DNA from: Bifidobacterium bombi DSM 19703
Lineage (GTDB): Bacteria > Actinomycetota > Actinomycetes > Actinomycetales > Bifidobacteriaceae
DNA length: 64,000 nt
NCBI RefSeq assembly: GCF_000737845.1
Contig: NZ_ATLK01000001.1
Location: 434,001-498,000, forward strand
Direction of reading: 5' to 3'
A program made the position numbers and the translations under genes. Of this stretch, positions 20,656 to 29,240 are shown in pieces; positions within the stretch are counted from its first letter, which is position 1, and the number at the start of each line of letters is the position of its first letter. The notes below the pieces were generated by a model. The model was not told the origin of the DNA, did no database searches, and saw only the letters and a program-made list of their open reading frames with translations.

Positions 20656-23600
20656 TTGTCGGATTGGCATGCGTCTGTATATGGTTCCAGGACGGGCGGT
20701 TCTGGTGGGTTTGGCATCAATCCCCGCGATTACAACGAGTCTTGGACTTATGACGACGATTTCGGTGATGACGGTGGAGTGACGTTCGGGGCCAACCAGG
20801 ACTTTTCACCCCGTAAACGCCGACAACGTCATGTTGTGCCCGAACGTGTCCTACAACAGAGTGCGGCGGGCGGCTATTTCCGTGCACGTGAGGTGATTTC
20901 CAGCGGTCGCATGGGTGATATGCAGGTGGCTTCCACGCCCGATGGGAACACCAGGCTTGAATGCAGGGTGCGCGGGGCGTCGTACGATATGGAGGACTAC
21001 GATGTCGAGGCGACGATCGATGAGGCCAAGGGCTCCATCGTATCCTCCGGATGCAACTGTCCCGCTTACGGACGCTACAACCACATCTGCAAACATGTGG
21101 TGGCCCTGATCACCGTCTATGACGAGAACCCTGAGTTGTTCAAACCGACTGACGCGTTCGTGCGCAGCCCTAAAAGAAGACGCAGATATACCTCCAAAAA
21201 CCTGCGCAAGCTGATGAGCCTACAGACGGCAAGGTTGCAGGACCAGGCCAAGTCTCGTCAGCTCAATCTACTCAAGGAGGTCAACAGCAGATCGGCTGGA
21301 AACAAGACTCCGGCGGGCAAGCAGGAGCTTCTTCTGCCTGCCGGAAGCGTCGGTATCCGCCCACAGCTGGAGAGGGATGAGGGCGGCAACTGGCTGTTCA
21401 GAGCGCACATAACCGTCACCGAACGGCACGTCTCCTATGTGGTGAAGAACCTCCGTGCTCTTTGTGAAGCTGTGGAGACTCAGGATTTTGCGTCATATGG
21501 GCAAAAACTCGCTTTTATCCATACCCCTGAGACGTTCGACGAACGTTCGCGGCAACTCATTAGCATCATCGCGCGAGCCGTGCGAATCCGAGACAGTGTT
21601 TCGGGGGGATATATGCCAATGCGTCAGGCCAGGTCGGAAAGCGGCGAAATGCGGCTATCAGAGGATGAGGTGGCCGACATCCTCGATTTATACGTTCAGG
21701 CGGACGCCACATTCGATTACGTGCCTCAAGGCATGTCCTTCGTCTCTTCGATTCCGTTGTCCGTATACGATGGCGATCCGGATCTTCGTCTGAGCATCCA
21801 GTCGGCTGACGAGGCCAAACAAGACGATCTTGCTCCAGGCTTCGCGGGGGGTGCCGTTCCGCATGGACCCACGTCCGAAGATGCATCTCGCGACGGCTAC
21901 GTCATCAAACACGACATTACCGTGGACTATTTCGTCGTGGGCCGCACCTCGTCCTTCGTGTTCGTGCACGAAAAGGGCGGCACCGAACCGGTTCGCCAAT
22001 ACCCGCAGGCTGGTTCCAAGATTCTCGTATACCGCTGCTCTTCGTCGCTCAGCGAGCGCAAGGACCTGCTTTCCGTGTTGTGCGGTCCGGATGAAGGTGA
22101 GGGGTTGTACCTGGAGTCGGACGATGTATCGGAGTTCTGCGAAACCGTCCTGCCGGTGTTGCAGGTCGATGATCCACAGGAAAGCGATGGATCGGGTTCG
22201 CCGGTCGGGTCGTCTCACGATGACTCCCTCCAGGTTTCAGGTGTTGCGGATGGATCTCGGCATGGTCTTTCAGTGAGGATGCCCGTGGAATTACTCAAGA
22301 TGCGCCGCGTACCGTGCCAGATCGAGACGTTCCTCGACAGAGATGACGGAGGTATCACCTGCGACATCCAGGCGAAGTATGGTGAGACCAGATTCCATGT
22401 TTTCCTAGGTATCGGTCCTAATGAGCCTCTGCGCCGCGACAAGGATGCGGAGAGACTCGCCGTGGAGGCGGCTCGGCATTATTTTCCGGCACCCGATGGT
22501 ATCTTCGCGCGTATCCCAGAAAGCGACGATGATGCAATCTACAGGCTCCTTAAGGAGGGGCTGCCCGTGCTGCGAAGCATCGGTTCGGTTTATTGCACGC
22601 CTTCTTTCGACGGGTTGACGCTTACGAAACGACCGGTGCTACGCGTCGGTCTCAACGTCAAATCCGATTTGATAACCATCTCTCCCATAGCCGATGAGAT
22701 CGACCCGTCCGAAGTCCCTGCACTGCTCAGAAGCTACCATAAACGTCGGCGCTTCCACCGGCTTTCCGACGGCACGTTCGTGGACATCTCGCAAGTAGAC
22801 GTCAGCAAACTCGACGAGATAGGCGCCGATCTCGGCGTGAAGCCGGAAGATCTTGCGGGTGGCGAGGTGTCGGTACCCGCATACGCGGCATACTATTTGG
22901 ACAGCCAGGCTGATGAGGCTGATGAATCGGATGAATTCAAAAGCTATCTCGCAGGTATGAAGGAGGTCGATCCACATGCATATGAAGTGCCTGCATCACT
23001 GAGTTCGACGCTCAGAGCGTATCAGGAAGAAGGTTTCCGATGGTTGAACGCGGCTTGTGACAAGGGCTTCGGCGGAATCTTGGCTGATGAAATGGGCTTG
23101 GGCAAGACGATTCAGATGCTCGCGTTCCTGCTTTCACGCAAGGATGAGGCAAGGATGTGCGGGCCTAGCCTGATAGTCTGCCCCGCATCACTGGTGTACA
23201 ACTGGGAGGCGGAATGCGCCAAATTCGCGCCCGAACTTAGCGTGGCCGTAATGGCTGGACCGAAGGACGAACGTCGACGGGTCCTGCGTTCTGTGGCCGA
23301 GACGGAAGGCAACTGCGACGGCGATGCCGCGTTGGATGGCGGCAAAGGGGTCCGGGCCGCCGACTGCGATCGGAAGACTTCCGCTTTGTCGCACGCTCAA
23401 GCGCCCGACCTGCTCATCACCTCCTACGATCTGTTGCGCCGGGACCTGGCGGATTATAGGAAATGCCGCTTTTACTGCGAGGTCCTCGACGAGGCGCAAT
23501 ACATCAAGAACCACGCCACCAAGTCGGCTCAAGCTGTCAGAGCGGTGGACTCCGCGCATCGGTTCGCGCTTACCGGAACACCCATAGAAAACAGGCTTTC

Positions 23601-24645
23601 GGAACTGTGGAGCATCTTCGACTTCCTCATGCCAGGGATGCTTGGTTCGTATAAACGCTTCCGTGAGCGTTTCGAGATGCCGATACTCAGCGGTGACGAT
23701 CTGGTTCGCCGTAAATTGCAGGTGTTCGTGGGGCCGTTCATACTGCGTCGTCTCAAATCCCAGGTCCTCAAGGATCTTCCGGACAAGATAGACAACGCCA
23801 TCACCGTGCGGCTTGAGGGCGAGCAGCGCAAGCTCTACGCGGCGCTTGAGCAGCAGCTCCGTTCCGCTGTCAACAGACAGGATGACGTTGAGTTCAATAC
23901 CGGCAAGATACTTATTCTCGCCCAGATTACCCGGCTTCGACAGGCGTGCTGCGATCCCAGGCTGTTGTTCGATAATGTCGGAAGCAATGTAGTAGACAAA
24001 CAGGTACGTGCATGGGGTGCGCCGGCCCGTACCGTGGACGATGCGGCTGGCGAGGCGCTTGAAGCCGAGAAGCGTTCCGACGCCTCGATTTCAGAGGCCT
24101 TGAGTCATCCTCGCACGGTTTCATCGGCCAAACTCGATGCCATCGAAGAGCTCGTCTCCAATTGCCAGGATGCCGGCAAGAAAATGCTGATCTTCTCGCA
24201 GTTTACAAGTTTTCTCGATCTGATAGCCGAGCGGCTTCGTAAGAATGCCGTCGCCTATTACACCATCACCGGTGCCACGGCGAAAAAACGACGGATCGAA
24301 CTCGTAGACAAATTCAATGGGGATGAAACCCCGGTGTTCCTCATCTCGCTGAAAGCCGGCAACACCGGTCTGAATCTTACAGGTGCTTCGGTGGTGGTGC
24401 ACGCCGACCCTTGGTGGAACGCCGCCGCGCAGAACCAAGCCACGGACAGGGCTCATCGCATCGGTCAGACTAAGAACGTCAATGTGTACCAGATTGTGGC
24501 CAAAGACACCATAGAGGAACGAATCCTCAACCTTCAGAACGCGAAGTCCGATCTGGCGCGCATGTTCGTGGACTCGGCGGGCACACAGAGCAGCTCTGGC
24601 ATGGCCGGCCTGAGCAAAGACGACCTGCTCGCTTTGCTGGGTTGA
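20656..24645 (+). CDS. SWIM zinc finger-SNF2 family helicase
   Basis: About 1329 residues. N-terminal SWIM zinc finger (CNCPAYGRYNHICKHVV; CxC...CxH), a long middle region of mixed folds, then a SWI2/SNF2 ATPase core: LADEMGLGKTIQ, LIVCPASLVYNWEAE, VLDEAQYIKN, LTGTPIENRLSELWSIF, and the second RecA domain with IFSQFTSFLDLI, LISLKAGNTGLNLT and DRAHRIGQ. These proteins translocate on double-stranded DNA; bacterial ones such as RapA/HepA act on RNA polymerase recycling or repair. TTG 20656 is the likely start because AAGGAG lies seven bases ahead; an upstream GTG (20635) has no such site. Convergent with the next gene, 15 bases apart. Confidence 0.9.
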   Translation: MSDWHASVYGSRTGGSGGFGINPRDYNESWTYDDDFGDDGGVTFGANQDFSPRKRRQRHVVPERVLQQSAAGGYFRAREVISSGRMGDMQVASTPDGNTRLECRVRGASYDMEDYDVEATIDEAKGSIVSSGCNCPAYGRYNHICKHVVALITVYDENPELFKPTDAFVRSPKRRRRYTSKNLRKLMSLQTARLQDQAKSRQLNLLKEVNSRSAGNKTPAGKQELLLPAGSVGIRPQLERDEGGNWLFRAHITVTERHVSYVVKNLRALCEAVETQDFASYGQKLAFIHTPETFDERSRQLISIIARAVRIRDSVSGGYMPMRQARSESGEMRLSEDEVADILDLYVQADATFDYVPQGMSFVSSIPLSVYDGDPDLRLSIQSADEAKQDDLAPGFAGGAVPHGPTSEDASRDGYVIKHDITVDYFVVGRTSSFVFVHEKGGTEPVRQYPQAGSKILVYRCSSSLSERKDLLSVLCGPDEGEGLYLESDDVSEFCETVLPVLQVDDPQESDGSGSPVGSSHDDSLQVSGVADGSRHGLSVRMPVELLKMRRVPCQIETFLDRDDGGITCDIQAKYGETRFHVFLGIGPNEPLRRDKDAERLAVEAARHYFPAPDGIFARIPESDDDAIYRLLKEGLPVLRSIGSVYCTPSFDGLTLTKRPVLRVGLNVKSDLITISPIADEIDPSEVPALLRSYHKRRRFHRLSDGTFVDISQVDVSKLDEIGADLGVKPEDLAGGEVSVPAYAAYYLDSQADEADESDEFKSYLAGMKEVDPHAYEVPASLSSTLRAYQEEGFRWLNAACDKGFGGILADEMGLGKTIQMLAFLLSRKDEARMCGPSLIVCPASLVYNWEAECAKFAPELSVAVMAGPKDERRRVLRSVAETEGNCDGDAALDGGKGVRAADCDRKTSALSHAQAPDLLITSYDLLRRDLADYRKCRFYCEVLDEAQYIKNHATKSAQAVRAVDSAHRFALTGTPIENRLSELWSIFDFLMPGMLGSYKRFRERFEMPILSGDDLVRRKLQVFVGPFILRRLKSQVLKDLPDKIDNAITVRLEGEQRKLYAALEQQLRSAVNRQDDVEFNTGKILILAQITRLRQACCDPRLLFDNVGSNVVDKQVRAWGAPARTVDDAAGEALEAEKRSDASISEALSHPRTVSSAKLDAIEELVSNCQDAGKKMLIFSQFTSFLDLIAERLRKNAVAYYTITGATAKKRRIELVDKFNGDETPVFLISLKAGNTGLNLTGASVVVHADPWWNAAAQNQATDRAHRIGQTKNVNVYQIVAKDTIEERILNLQNAKSDLARMFVDSAGTQSSSGMAGLSKDDLLALLG

Positions 24646-24660
24646 AAGCTCCCGTGATGC

Positions 24661-25683
24661 TCAGTACGAGAGGTATCGTCTGCTGTAGGACTCCTGCATC
24701 CAAGGGTCGGGGCGGAAGATGCCTGCGGATCGGCTTTTGCGATGTTCGTAAGTCTCTGCCGCTTCGCTTGTAAGGCGTCTTTTCATCGGTGCGTCGCCGG
24801 CATTGATTCTGCAGTCGCCGATGGCGTTCAAGAATGCGGTGGCGCCGGATTGCAGCCGTTGCTCCTTCGGCATTCCGGCGGACACGTATTCGAACGGGTA
24901 CGGTGCTGTGCACCAGACCGGGTCGATTTCGAGGACGACCGGTGCGCAGCCCTCATCCTCGGTGTACGCGAGTATGAGCGTGGCGTCGACGATCCTGGCG
25001 GCATCGGCGGTATGCTGGGCCGTTTTGAGGACCGCACCGCGATGGGAGGCATCGAACGTCGCCGCGTCGAAGACCGTCGCTATGGTGTGCGTGTCCTCAT
25101 GCTCTGTACTGTTGCTCGCCTGTCGGGCGGTACTAAGGTGTCTGCAATATCCGCTGATGGCGGCTGTCTTGCCGCCATGGATCAGTACACACCATTCCTC
25201 GCTGATGTCTGGTATGTGTGCGCTCAGGTCGATGAGCGAGGTGCGCGGGGCGCAGGCCAGACTGTCGTGAATCTGTGCAAGAGTGCGACGTGCAGCGCGG
25301 AATCCCGCGATTCTTCCGCCGTGCAGCTGTGACCACGGTCGCGGCCCCAGCTGCTCGGGGTAGTACTGCCATGCGAGCACCTGCTGTACGGTGGCCGTCA
25401 AACAGGTGCGTCCAACAAGGACCGAGGGTAGGGTTTCGAGTTTCGCTGCGGCCGGATCCTCTAAGGCCAGAGCAGGCTTCCCCTGTCGTTCAAGCCATGA
25501 GTTGAGGGCCACCAGAAGCTCGGGTGCTATCCAGAGCGCGTCATGCTCGTCGATGTCCCAGATCGGTTCGAATCCTTGGTGCACCACACATGAGTAAGGG
25601 CTTGCAGGCGCTTCGCAGATGAAGGTAAACGCCTCGCAGACCCAAGCCAAGGGGCTGATGATATGGATTCTCGATTTTCCCAT
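24661..25683 (-). CDS. Putative ATP-grasp-like protein (R2K-type), unknown function
   Basis: About 340 residues. The central part reads EEWCVLIHGGKTAAISGYCRH (strand-turn-strand like the nucleotide-binding beta sheet of R2K ATP-grasp proteins) and, later, CAPVVLEIDPVWCTAPYPFEY, which resembles the metal-binding ExDP/ExN strand followed by an aromatic turn. N-terminal residues 1-100 are unrecognised. If the fold is right it would ligate a carboxylate to an amine using ATP; substrate unknown. ATG 25683 is preferred over an in-frame ATG 17 codons upstream because AAAGGAGG lies between them, 12 bases ahead. Its start region is divergent from the FMN reductase. Confidence 0.45.
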   Translation of the reverse strand: MGKSRIHIISPLAWVCEAFTFICEAPASPYSCVVHQGFEPIWDIDEHDALWIAPELLVALNSWLERQGKPALALEDPAAAKLETLPSVLVGRTCLTATVQQVLAWQYYPEQLGPRPWSQLHGGRIAGFRAARRTLAQIHDSLACAPRTSLIDLSAHIPDISEEWCVLIHGGKTAAISGYCRHLSTARQASNSTEHEDTHTIATVFDAATFDASHRGAVLKTAQHTADAARIVDATLILAYTEDEGCAPVVLEIDPVWCTAPYPFEYVSAGMPKEQRLQSGATAFLNAIGDCRINAGDAPMKRRLTSEAAETYEHRKSRSAGIFRPDPWMQESYSRRYLSY

Positions 25684-25912
25684 GGTGCTGGCATGCCTCC
25701 TTTCTGGCGCCGATGACGCTGGCTGCGGCTCCATGCTACCGCCGACACTCGGCAGTGAAGGTACCGCTGCGGGACGATTCCGCTACTGAGTTGGTCATGC
25801 CGAAGGCTGAATTGCGATTAAGAGCTAACATTATGTTACCAACTGCTTTCGGTTCGTGACCCGATACGGGCTGCCCGAGCTCGGAGGCACAGCTATAACA
25901 AGAGGAGCAACA

Positions 25913-26449
25913 ATGACAAAAATCGCCGTTTTCGTGGGATCTCTGCGTAAGGAATCGTTCAACAGATCGCTCGCCGAAGGCATCGAGGGGCTTATGCCGC
26001 AGGGTGTTGAGTTCGAGTATGTCGACATGGGTCTGCCGCTGTATAACCAGGACCTTGACGGCGACCTGCCCGCAAAGGTCGTCGAACTCAAAAAGACGGT
26101 GGAGGATGCCGATGGTGTGCTTTTCGTGACTCCCGAATACAATCGCAGCTTCTCCGGCGTGATCAAGAACGCCATAGACTGGGGTTCGCGCCCATGGGGC
26201 AAGAACTCGTTCGCCGGCAAGAGCGTCGCCATTGTAGGCGCGTCGTCCGGTACGCTGGGAACGTCGCAGGCGCAGTCCCACCTGCGCAATGTAGCGCTTT
26301 TCCTTGATATGAAGGTCATGGGTCAGCCCGAACTCTACTTCAACGCAGCCACCGGACTCAACGCGGATGGCGGTATCGCGGAGGGCTCCGAGGATTTCCT
26401 GCGAGGTTTCGCGAAAAAGTTCGCTGACTTCGTGGAATCCAACAAATAG
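25913..26449 (+). CDS. NAD(P)H-dependent FMN reductase
   Basis: 178 residues, flavodoxin-like fold. Phosphate loop GSLRKESFNRSLAEG binds FMN; TPEYNRSFSGVIKNAIDWGSRP is the family signature for flavin reductases (ChrR/YieF/azoreductase group); VGASSGTLGTSQAQSHLR completes the site. It likely reduces quinones, azo compounds or metals and helps against oxidative stress. ATG 25913 has AGAGGAG seven bases ahead; the longer reading from 25856 is not supported. Single gene followed by a strong hairpin. Confidence 0.92.
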   Translation: MTKIAVFVGSLRKESFNRSLAEGIEGLMPQGVEFEYVDMGLPLYNQDLDGDLPAKVVELKKTVEDADGVLFVTPEYNRSFSGVIKNAIDWGSRPWGKNSFAGKSVAIVGASSGTLGTSQAQSHLRNVALFLDMKVMGQPELYFNAATGLNADGGIAEGSEDFLRGFAKKFADFVESNK

Positions 26450-26514
26450 CCCGAAGGACGAATGAAGTCTTCGAAATCTGAAGTCGAGAGGTTTCAAGAC
26501 TCATGCGATACGAT

Positions 26515-26563
26515 GAATGCCCTGTTGCGGGACGTATCGAAAACGTCAAGCAACAGGGCATTC
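26515..26563. terminator. Bidirectional hairpin between FMN reductase and tRNA gene
   Basis: Perfect 14-base stem (GAATGCCCTGTTGC and its complement) with an inner GACGT/ACGTC pairing in the loop. It lies between two convergent genes, so it can end both transcripts. Confidence 0.65.
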
Positions 26564-26578
26564 GCATCCTGACGGAAG

Positions 26579-26655
26579 TGGTGGGGCCTCAGGGGCTTGA
26601 ACCCTGGACCGACGGATTATGAGTCCGCTGCTCTAACCGACTGAGCTAAAGCCCC
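26579..26655 (-). tRNA. tRNA with anticodon CAU (Met elongator or Ile2), CCA encoded
   Basis: Read on the minus strand: acceptor GGGGCTT pairs with AGGCCCC (one G-T wobble), D arm TAGCTCAGTCGGTTAGAGCA, anticodon loop CTCATAA on a GGAC stem, T arm CAGGGTTCAAGCCCCTG. CCA is encoded at 26579-26581. Elongator Met and Ile2 tRNAs share this loop; the lack of the C4-G69 pair does not settle it. TilS encoded at 5.2 kb would modify it if it is Ile2. Confidence 0.92.
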
Positions 26656-26790
26656 ACGTTGGCAAAGCCAACTGGACTATTCTAGCAAAAGCCACGACCG
26701 GCGCAGCACGTTGTGTCGTGGCTCGGTGCGAAGGGATTCGGTGGAGTGCGAAACGTGCGAAGAAGCCCGGAAAACGATGGGTCGTATGCG

Positions 26791-27426
26791 TCATGCCTCG
26801 CCTCGTCTCTCACGTCCTGATGCAAAGCGGTCGAGAGCCCCTGTTTTGGCGAGCGCCGTGTACAGGTACCAGCTCATGATCCCCGCTATGCAGATACCTG
26901 AGATGATCTCGCATATCATGTGGATGATTCCGCGGGGGCTCAACAGCGCGACGCCCTGGAATTGGAAGAACAAGGCGTACAGTCCGTATTCCAATGCCGT
27001 CAATCCTCCCGATGTGACGCACAGGAACAGGTTGAACCGTCGATAGCGTGAGAGCAGGAAGGGAAGCTCGCTGAACAGAGCCTGGATGAGGGCGGAGGCG
27101 AAGACGAACCCGAATGAGTAGTTGTTGCCGAACAGCATCTCCGTGCAGCTGCCGACAAGGTTCACATAGAGCGCGGCTCCAGGCTTGCGGATGATGATCA
27201 GTGCGAGCGGGCCTGAAAAATACCAGAAGCCATGCAGCAGGCTCGCGATGCCGGGAAGTATGGCACGAAGCAGTGGGGAAAGCGCGGCATACGCGAAGTT
27301 GAAGCCCCAGAAGAACACGCCGCAGGTCACGCCGAGCGCGGCCCCCAAGGCGATGTCCACGGGCCTCCAGCGTAGGCGGCCGTAGTGGGTTGGATAAGAC
27401 GGTTGCTTTTCATCGATTGTGCCCAA
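26791..27426 (-). CDS. ykoE: YkoE family ECF transporter S component
   Basis: 211 residues with five to six membrane segments. The pattern matches YkoE, the substrate-binding subunit of the thiamine/hydroxymethylpyrimidine ECF importer: RWRPVDIALGAALGVTCGVFFW, HGFWYFSGPLALIIIRKPGAALYVNLVGS, GNNYSFGFVFASALIQALFSELPF and CVTSGGLTALEYGLY. It needs an ATPase pair (YkoD) and a T subunit (YkoC); neither is found near it, so it may use a shared module elsewhere. Start is TTG 27426 with GAGGAC upstream; a hairpin (27443-27489) precedes it. No TPP riboswitch motif was seen. Confidence 0.85.
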   Translation of the reverse strand: MGTIDEKQPSYPTHYGRLRWRPVDIALGAALGVTCGVFFWGFNFAYAALSPLLRAILPGIASLLHGFWYFSGPLALIIIRKPGAALYVNLVGSCTEMLFGNNYSFGFVFASALIQALFSELPFLLSRYRRFNLFLCVTSGGLTALEYGLYALFFQFQGVALLSPRGIIHMICEIISGICIAGIMSWYLYTALAKTGALDRFASGRERRGEA

Positions 27427-27442
27427 GGGGTCCTCGTTTTCA

Positions 27443-27489
27443 GCTGCGCACGGTCTGTGTCCGAATGATGCCCCCTTGACCTGCGCAGC
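27443..27489 (-). repeat. Hairpin in the ykoE 5' region
   Basis: GCTGCGCA and TGCGCAGC, eight bases each, loop of about 31, ending 17 bases before the TTG start and just ahead of its ribosome site. It could fold in the leader mRNA and modulate ykoE. It lacks the sequence marks of a TPP riboswitch. Confidence 0.4.
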
Positions 27490-28038
27490 CCGGGCGGAGG
27501 CATCGTTGCCACTGTAGCAGATGCGGATTCAATGTGCCTTGTTTCTTCACAGGATGGTAATCGAACCATGACGAATCGGGCCTCGAGCCCGGAGGAAATC
27601 TGGTTTCCTTGTGCGAAACAGGGAAAACCGGCATCACCATTCACCATTGTGATAGTTCAGCCGTCATCAGGATTCGAACAAATGTTCGATTCGTTGTTTT
27701 AAGTTCCGTCTGGTTGGTTCCGTCTCTATCGCCGCATTGCCACGGTCCCGTCCCTATTCGGGACCTGCGACTCTGGAGGTTTCCCCGGTGGTGTCTTGCG
27801 GTGACATCTGGGGGTGCGGGACCGACATGCACCCTGAAAAGCCCTGAGGACGAAAAGACTTTCGGCACATGTCGGGTCAATTTCGCTGATGCCATAATGG
27901 CACTATCAGGACGCTGAGACAGAGGCGAGTGTTGGATCCGTATGGTGACGGCCATGGTGTGGCTTTGATTCGACGCACCCATGAGCCAAGCCGTGGTTCC
28001 AGGCAAGGTTCGGCCTTGTCGCAGGTCAGGGATGCAGG
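27490..28038. other. Gene-free stretch, possible eroded coding DNA
   Basis: No frame looks like a real gene. A run of 38 codons ending at a TGA (28039-28041), from about 27929, precedes the ABC ATPase stub by 13 bases and could be the tail of a lost gene; the translation (beginning VLDPYGDGHGVALIRR) matches nothing I recognise. A short hairpin CGGGC/GCCCG is near 27577-27591. Confidence 0.4.
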
Positions 28039-28054
28039 ATGAACAGGAGATGCG

Positions 28055-28165
28055 ATGAAAGAACCGCCATTGGTGCTCGATGATGTCTCGTACCGGTATA
28101 ACGCCACTGATACCGGCGGAATCACTGGCGTGAACTTACGCTGCGAAGTCACAGGATCCTCCTAA
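28055..28165 (+). pseudogene. Truncated ABC transporter ATPase, N-terminal stub
   Basis: 36 codons with an AGGAGA ribosome site. The translation KEPPLVLDDVSYRYNATD followed by GITGVNLRCEVTG is the beginning of an ABC ATPase (first strand and the strand before Walker A), then TAA. Walker A and everything after it are missing. A few bases on, a different frame continues as the interior of an FtsX-like permease, so a deletion has probably joined the two genes. Confidence 0.6.
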
Positions 28166-28169
28166 ACGT

Positions 28170-29072
28170 GTGCGCCCGCTCAGGGTGGCCATGGGCGTGG
28201 TGTTGCTTGCAGGGGCGCTGTGCATGCTCGTCATTCCTGCATTGGCCACGGGAAAGCTGAACCCCGGTGATTTCGTGTCGCATGGCAACAGGGAAAGCCC
28301 GCTGGAAAGCAAGGTCACCGGCTTCATCGGATTTTCGGTAGGGGGCATGTTTCTCATGGTCTTCGCATTGGCTGTCCTCGCGCCATATGTCACGCATTGG
28401 TTCACCAAGGGATGGACTCACGTGCTCGCCGTGCCCTCCACAGCGTGGAGGCTCGCCAGGCAACAGTCCGTGGGAAGGATACAGCGGCAGAACGCAACGA
28501 TCATCCCCATGACCGCTGGACTGTGCCTGCTGATGACGTTCTCCGGTGTGCTGCATACTCTGGCTGACAGTCTGAAAGGATTCGCCGGTCGCGGCGGCAT
28601 GAACGTGAACCCGCACATGCTGACCAATCTGATGGCCATGCTCGGACCCGCCATCGTCATTGCATTGGTCGGGGCGATAAGCGGTCTGCTGATCACGTCG
28701 CGGGCACGAAGCCTAGATTTGGCTCTGACATATGTGTCAGGAGCCGAGGTTGGCCAGTTGCGACTGCTGGGAGCCCTTGACGGTGTCATCACCATGGTCA
28801 CGTCCGTGTTGCTTGCGTTCGTCATCACGCTGTTGAGCACCGCAGGAACGGCCCTGATGTTGAAACGATACCTAGGCAGTGCAAAACTTAGCGTCCAGTG
28901 GGGCTATTGGGCAATCATCATCGTCCTTGCCGTGGCTGCGGGTACCGTCGCCACGGGTGTGCAGGCGTTGTCCACGCGATTCGACGATTCCTTGATAATC
29001 ATTTCGCATGCGATCGGGGGAGTAAGACCCCCGGAAGGATTGAACGAATCACTGGGTGCTCCACGGCTTTGA
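28170..29072 (+). pseudogene. FtsX-like ABC permease, C-terminal part
   Basis: 300 codons from a GTG without a ribosome site. About six membrane segments (VAMGVVLLAGALCMLVIP; GFIGFSVGGMFLMVFALAV; NATIIPMTAGLCLLMTFSG; LGPAIVIALVGAISGLL; VITMVTSVLLAFVITLL; WAIIIVLAVAAGTVAT) with the FtsX-type stretch SRARSLDLALTYVSGAEVGQLRLLGALDG. That looks like the second half of an 800-residue MacB-type permease; the N-terminal half with its large outer domain is gone. The frame runs open a dozen codons upstream of the GTG, into the deletion junction. It may be non-functional. The ABC ATPase 170 bases downstream could be its former partner. Confidence 0.6.
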
Positions 29073-29240
29073 GGAATAGACCATTGCATTGTTCGATGTA
29101 GCTGCTTAGTTCCCTATATTTGGGAGGCTGCGTCACATGGTTGCGGCTAACGCCGAGGATGATGTGAATGAGGTTTGCGGGATATCGAACACAGGTTCAG
29201 AATAATCGTATGAATATCGTATAGATACAAGGAGTAAACA

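Noticed and set aside
27427-27640. TPP riboswitch upstream of ykoE
   Set aside because: Neither CTGAGA nor the ACCTGAT...GG core is present on the minus strand.
27609-28006. Frames of 100-120 codons on both strands of the ykoE-ABC gap
   Set aside because: They overlap each other in antisense, have no ribosome site and no recognisable domain.
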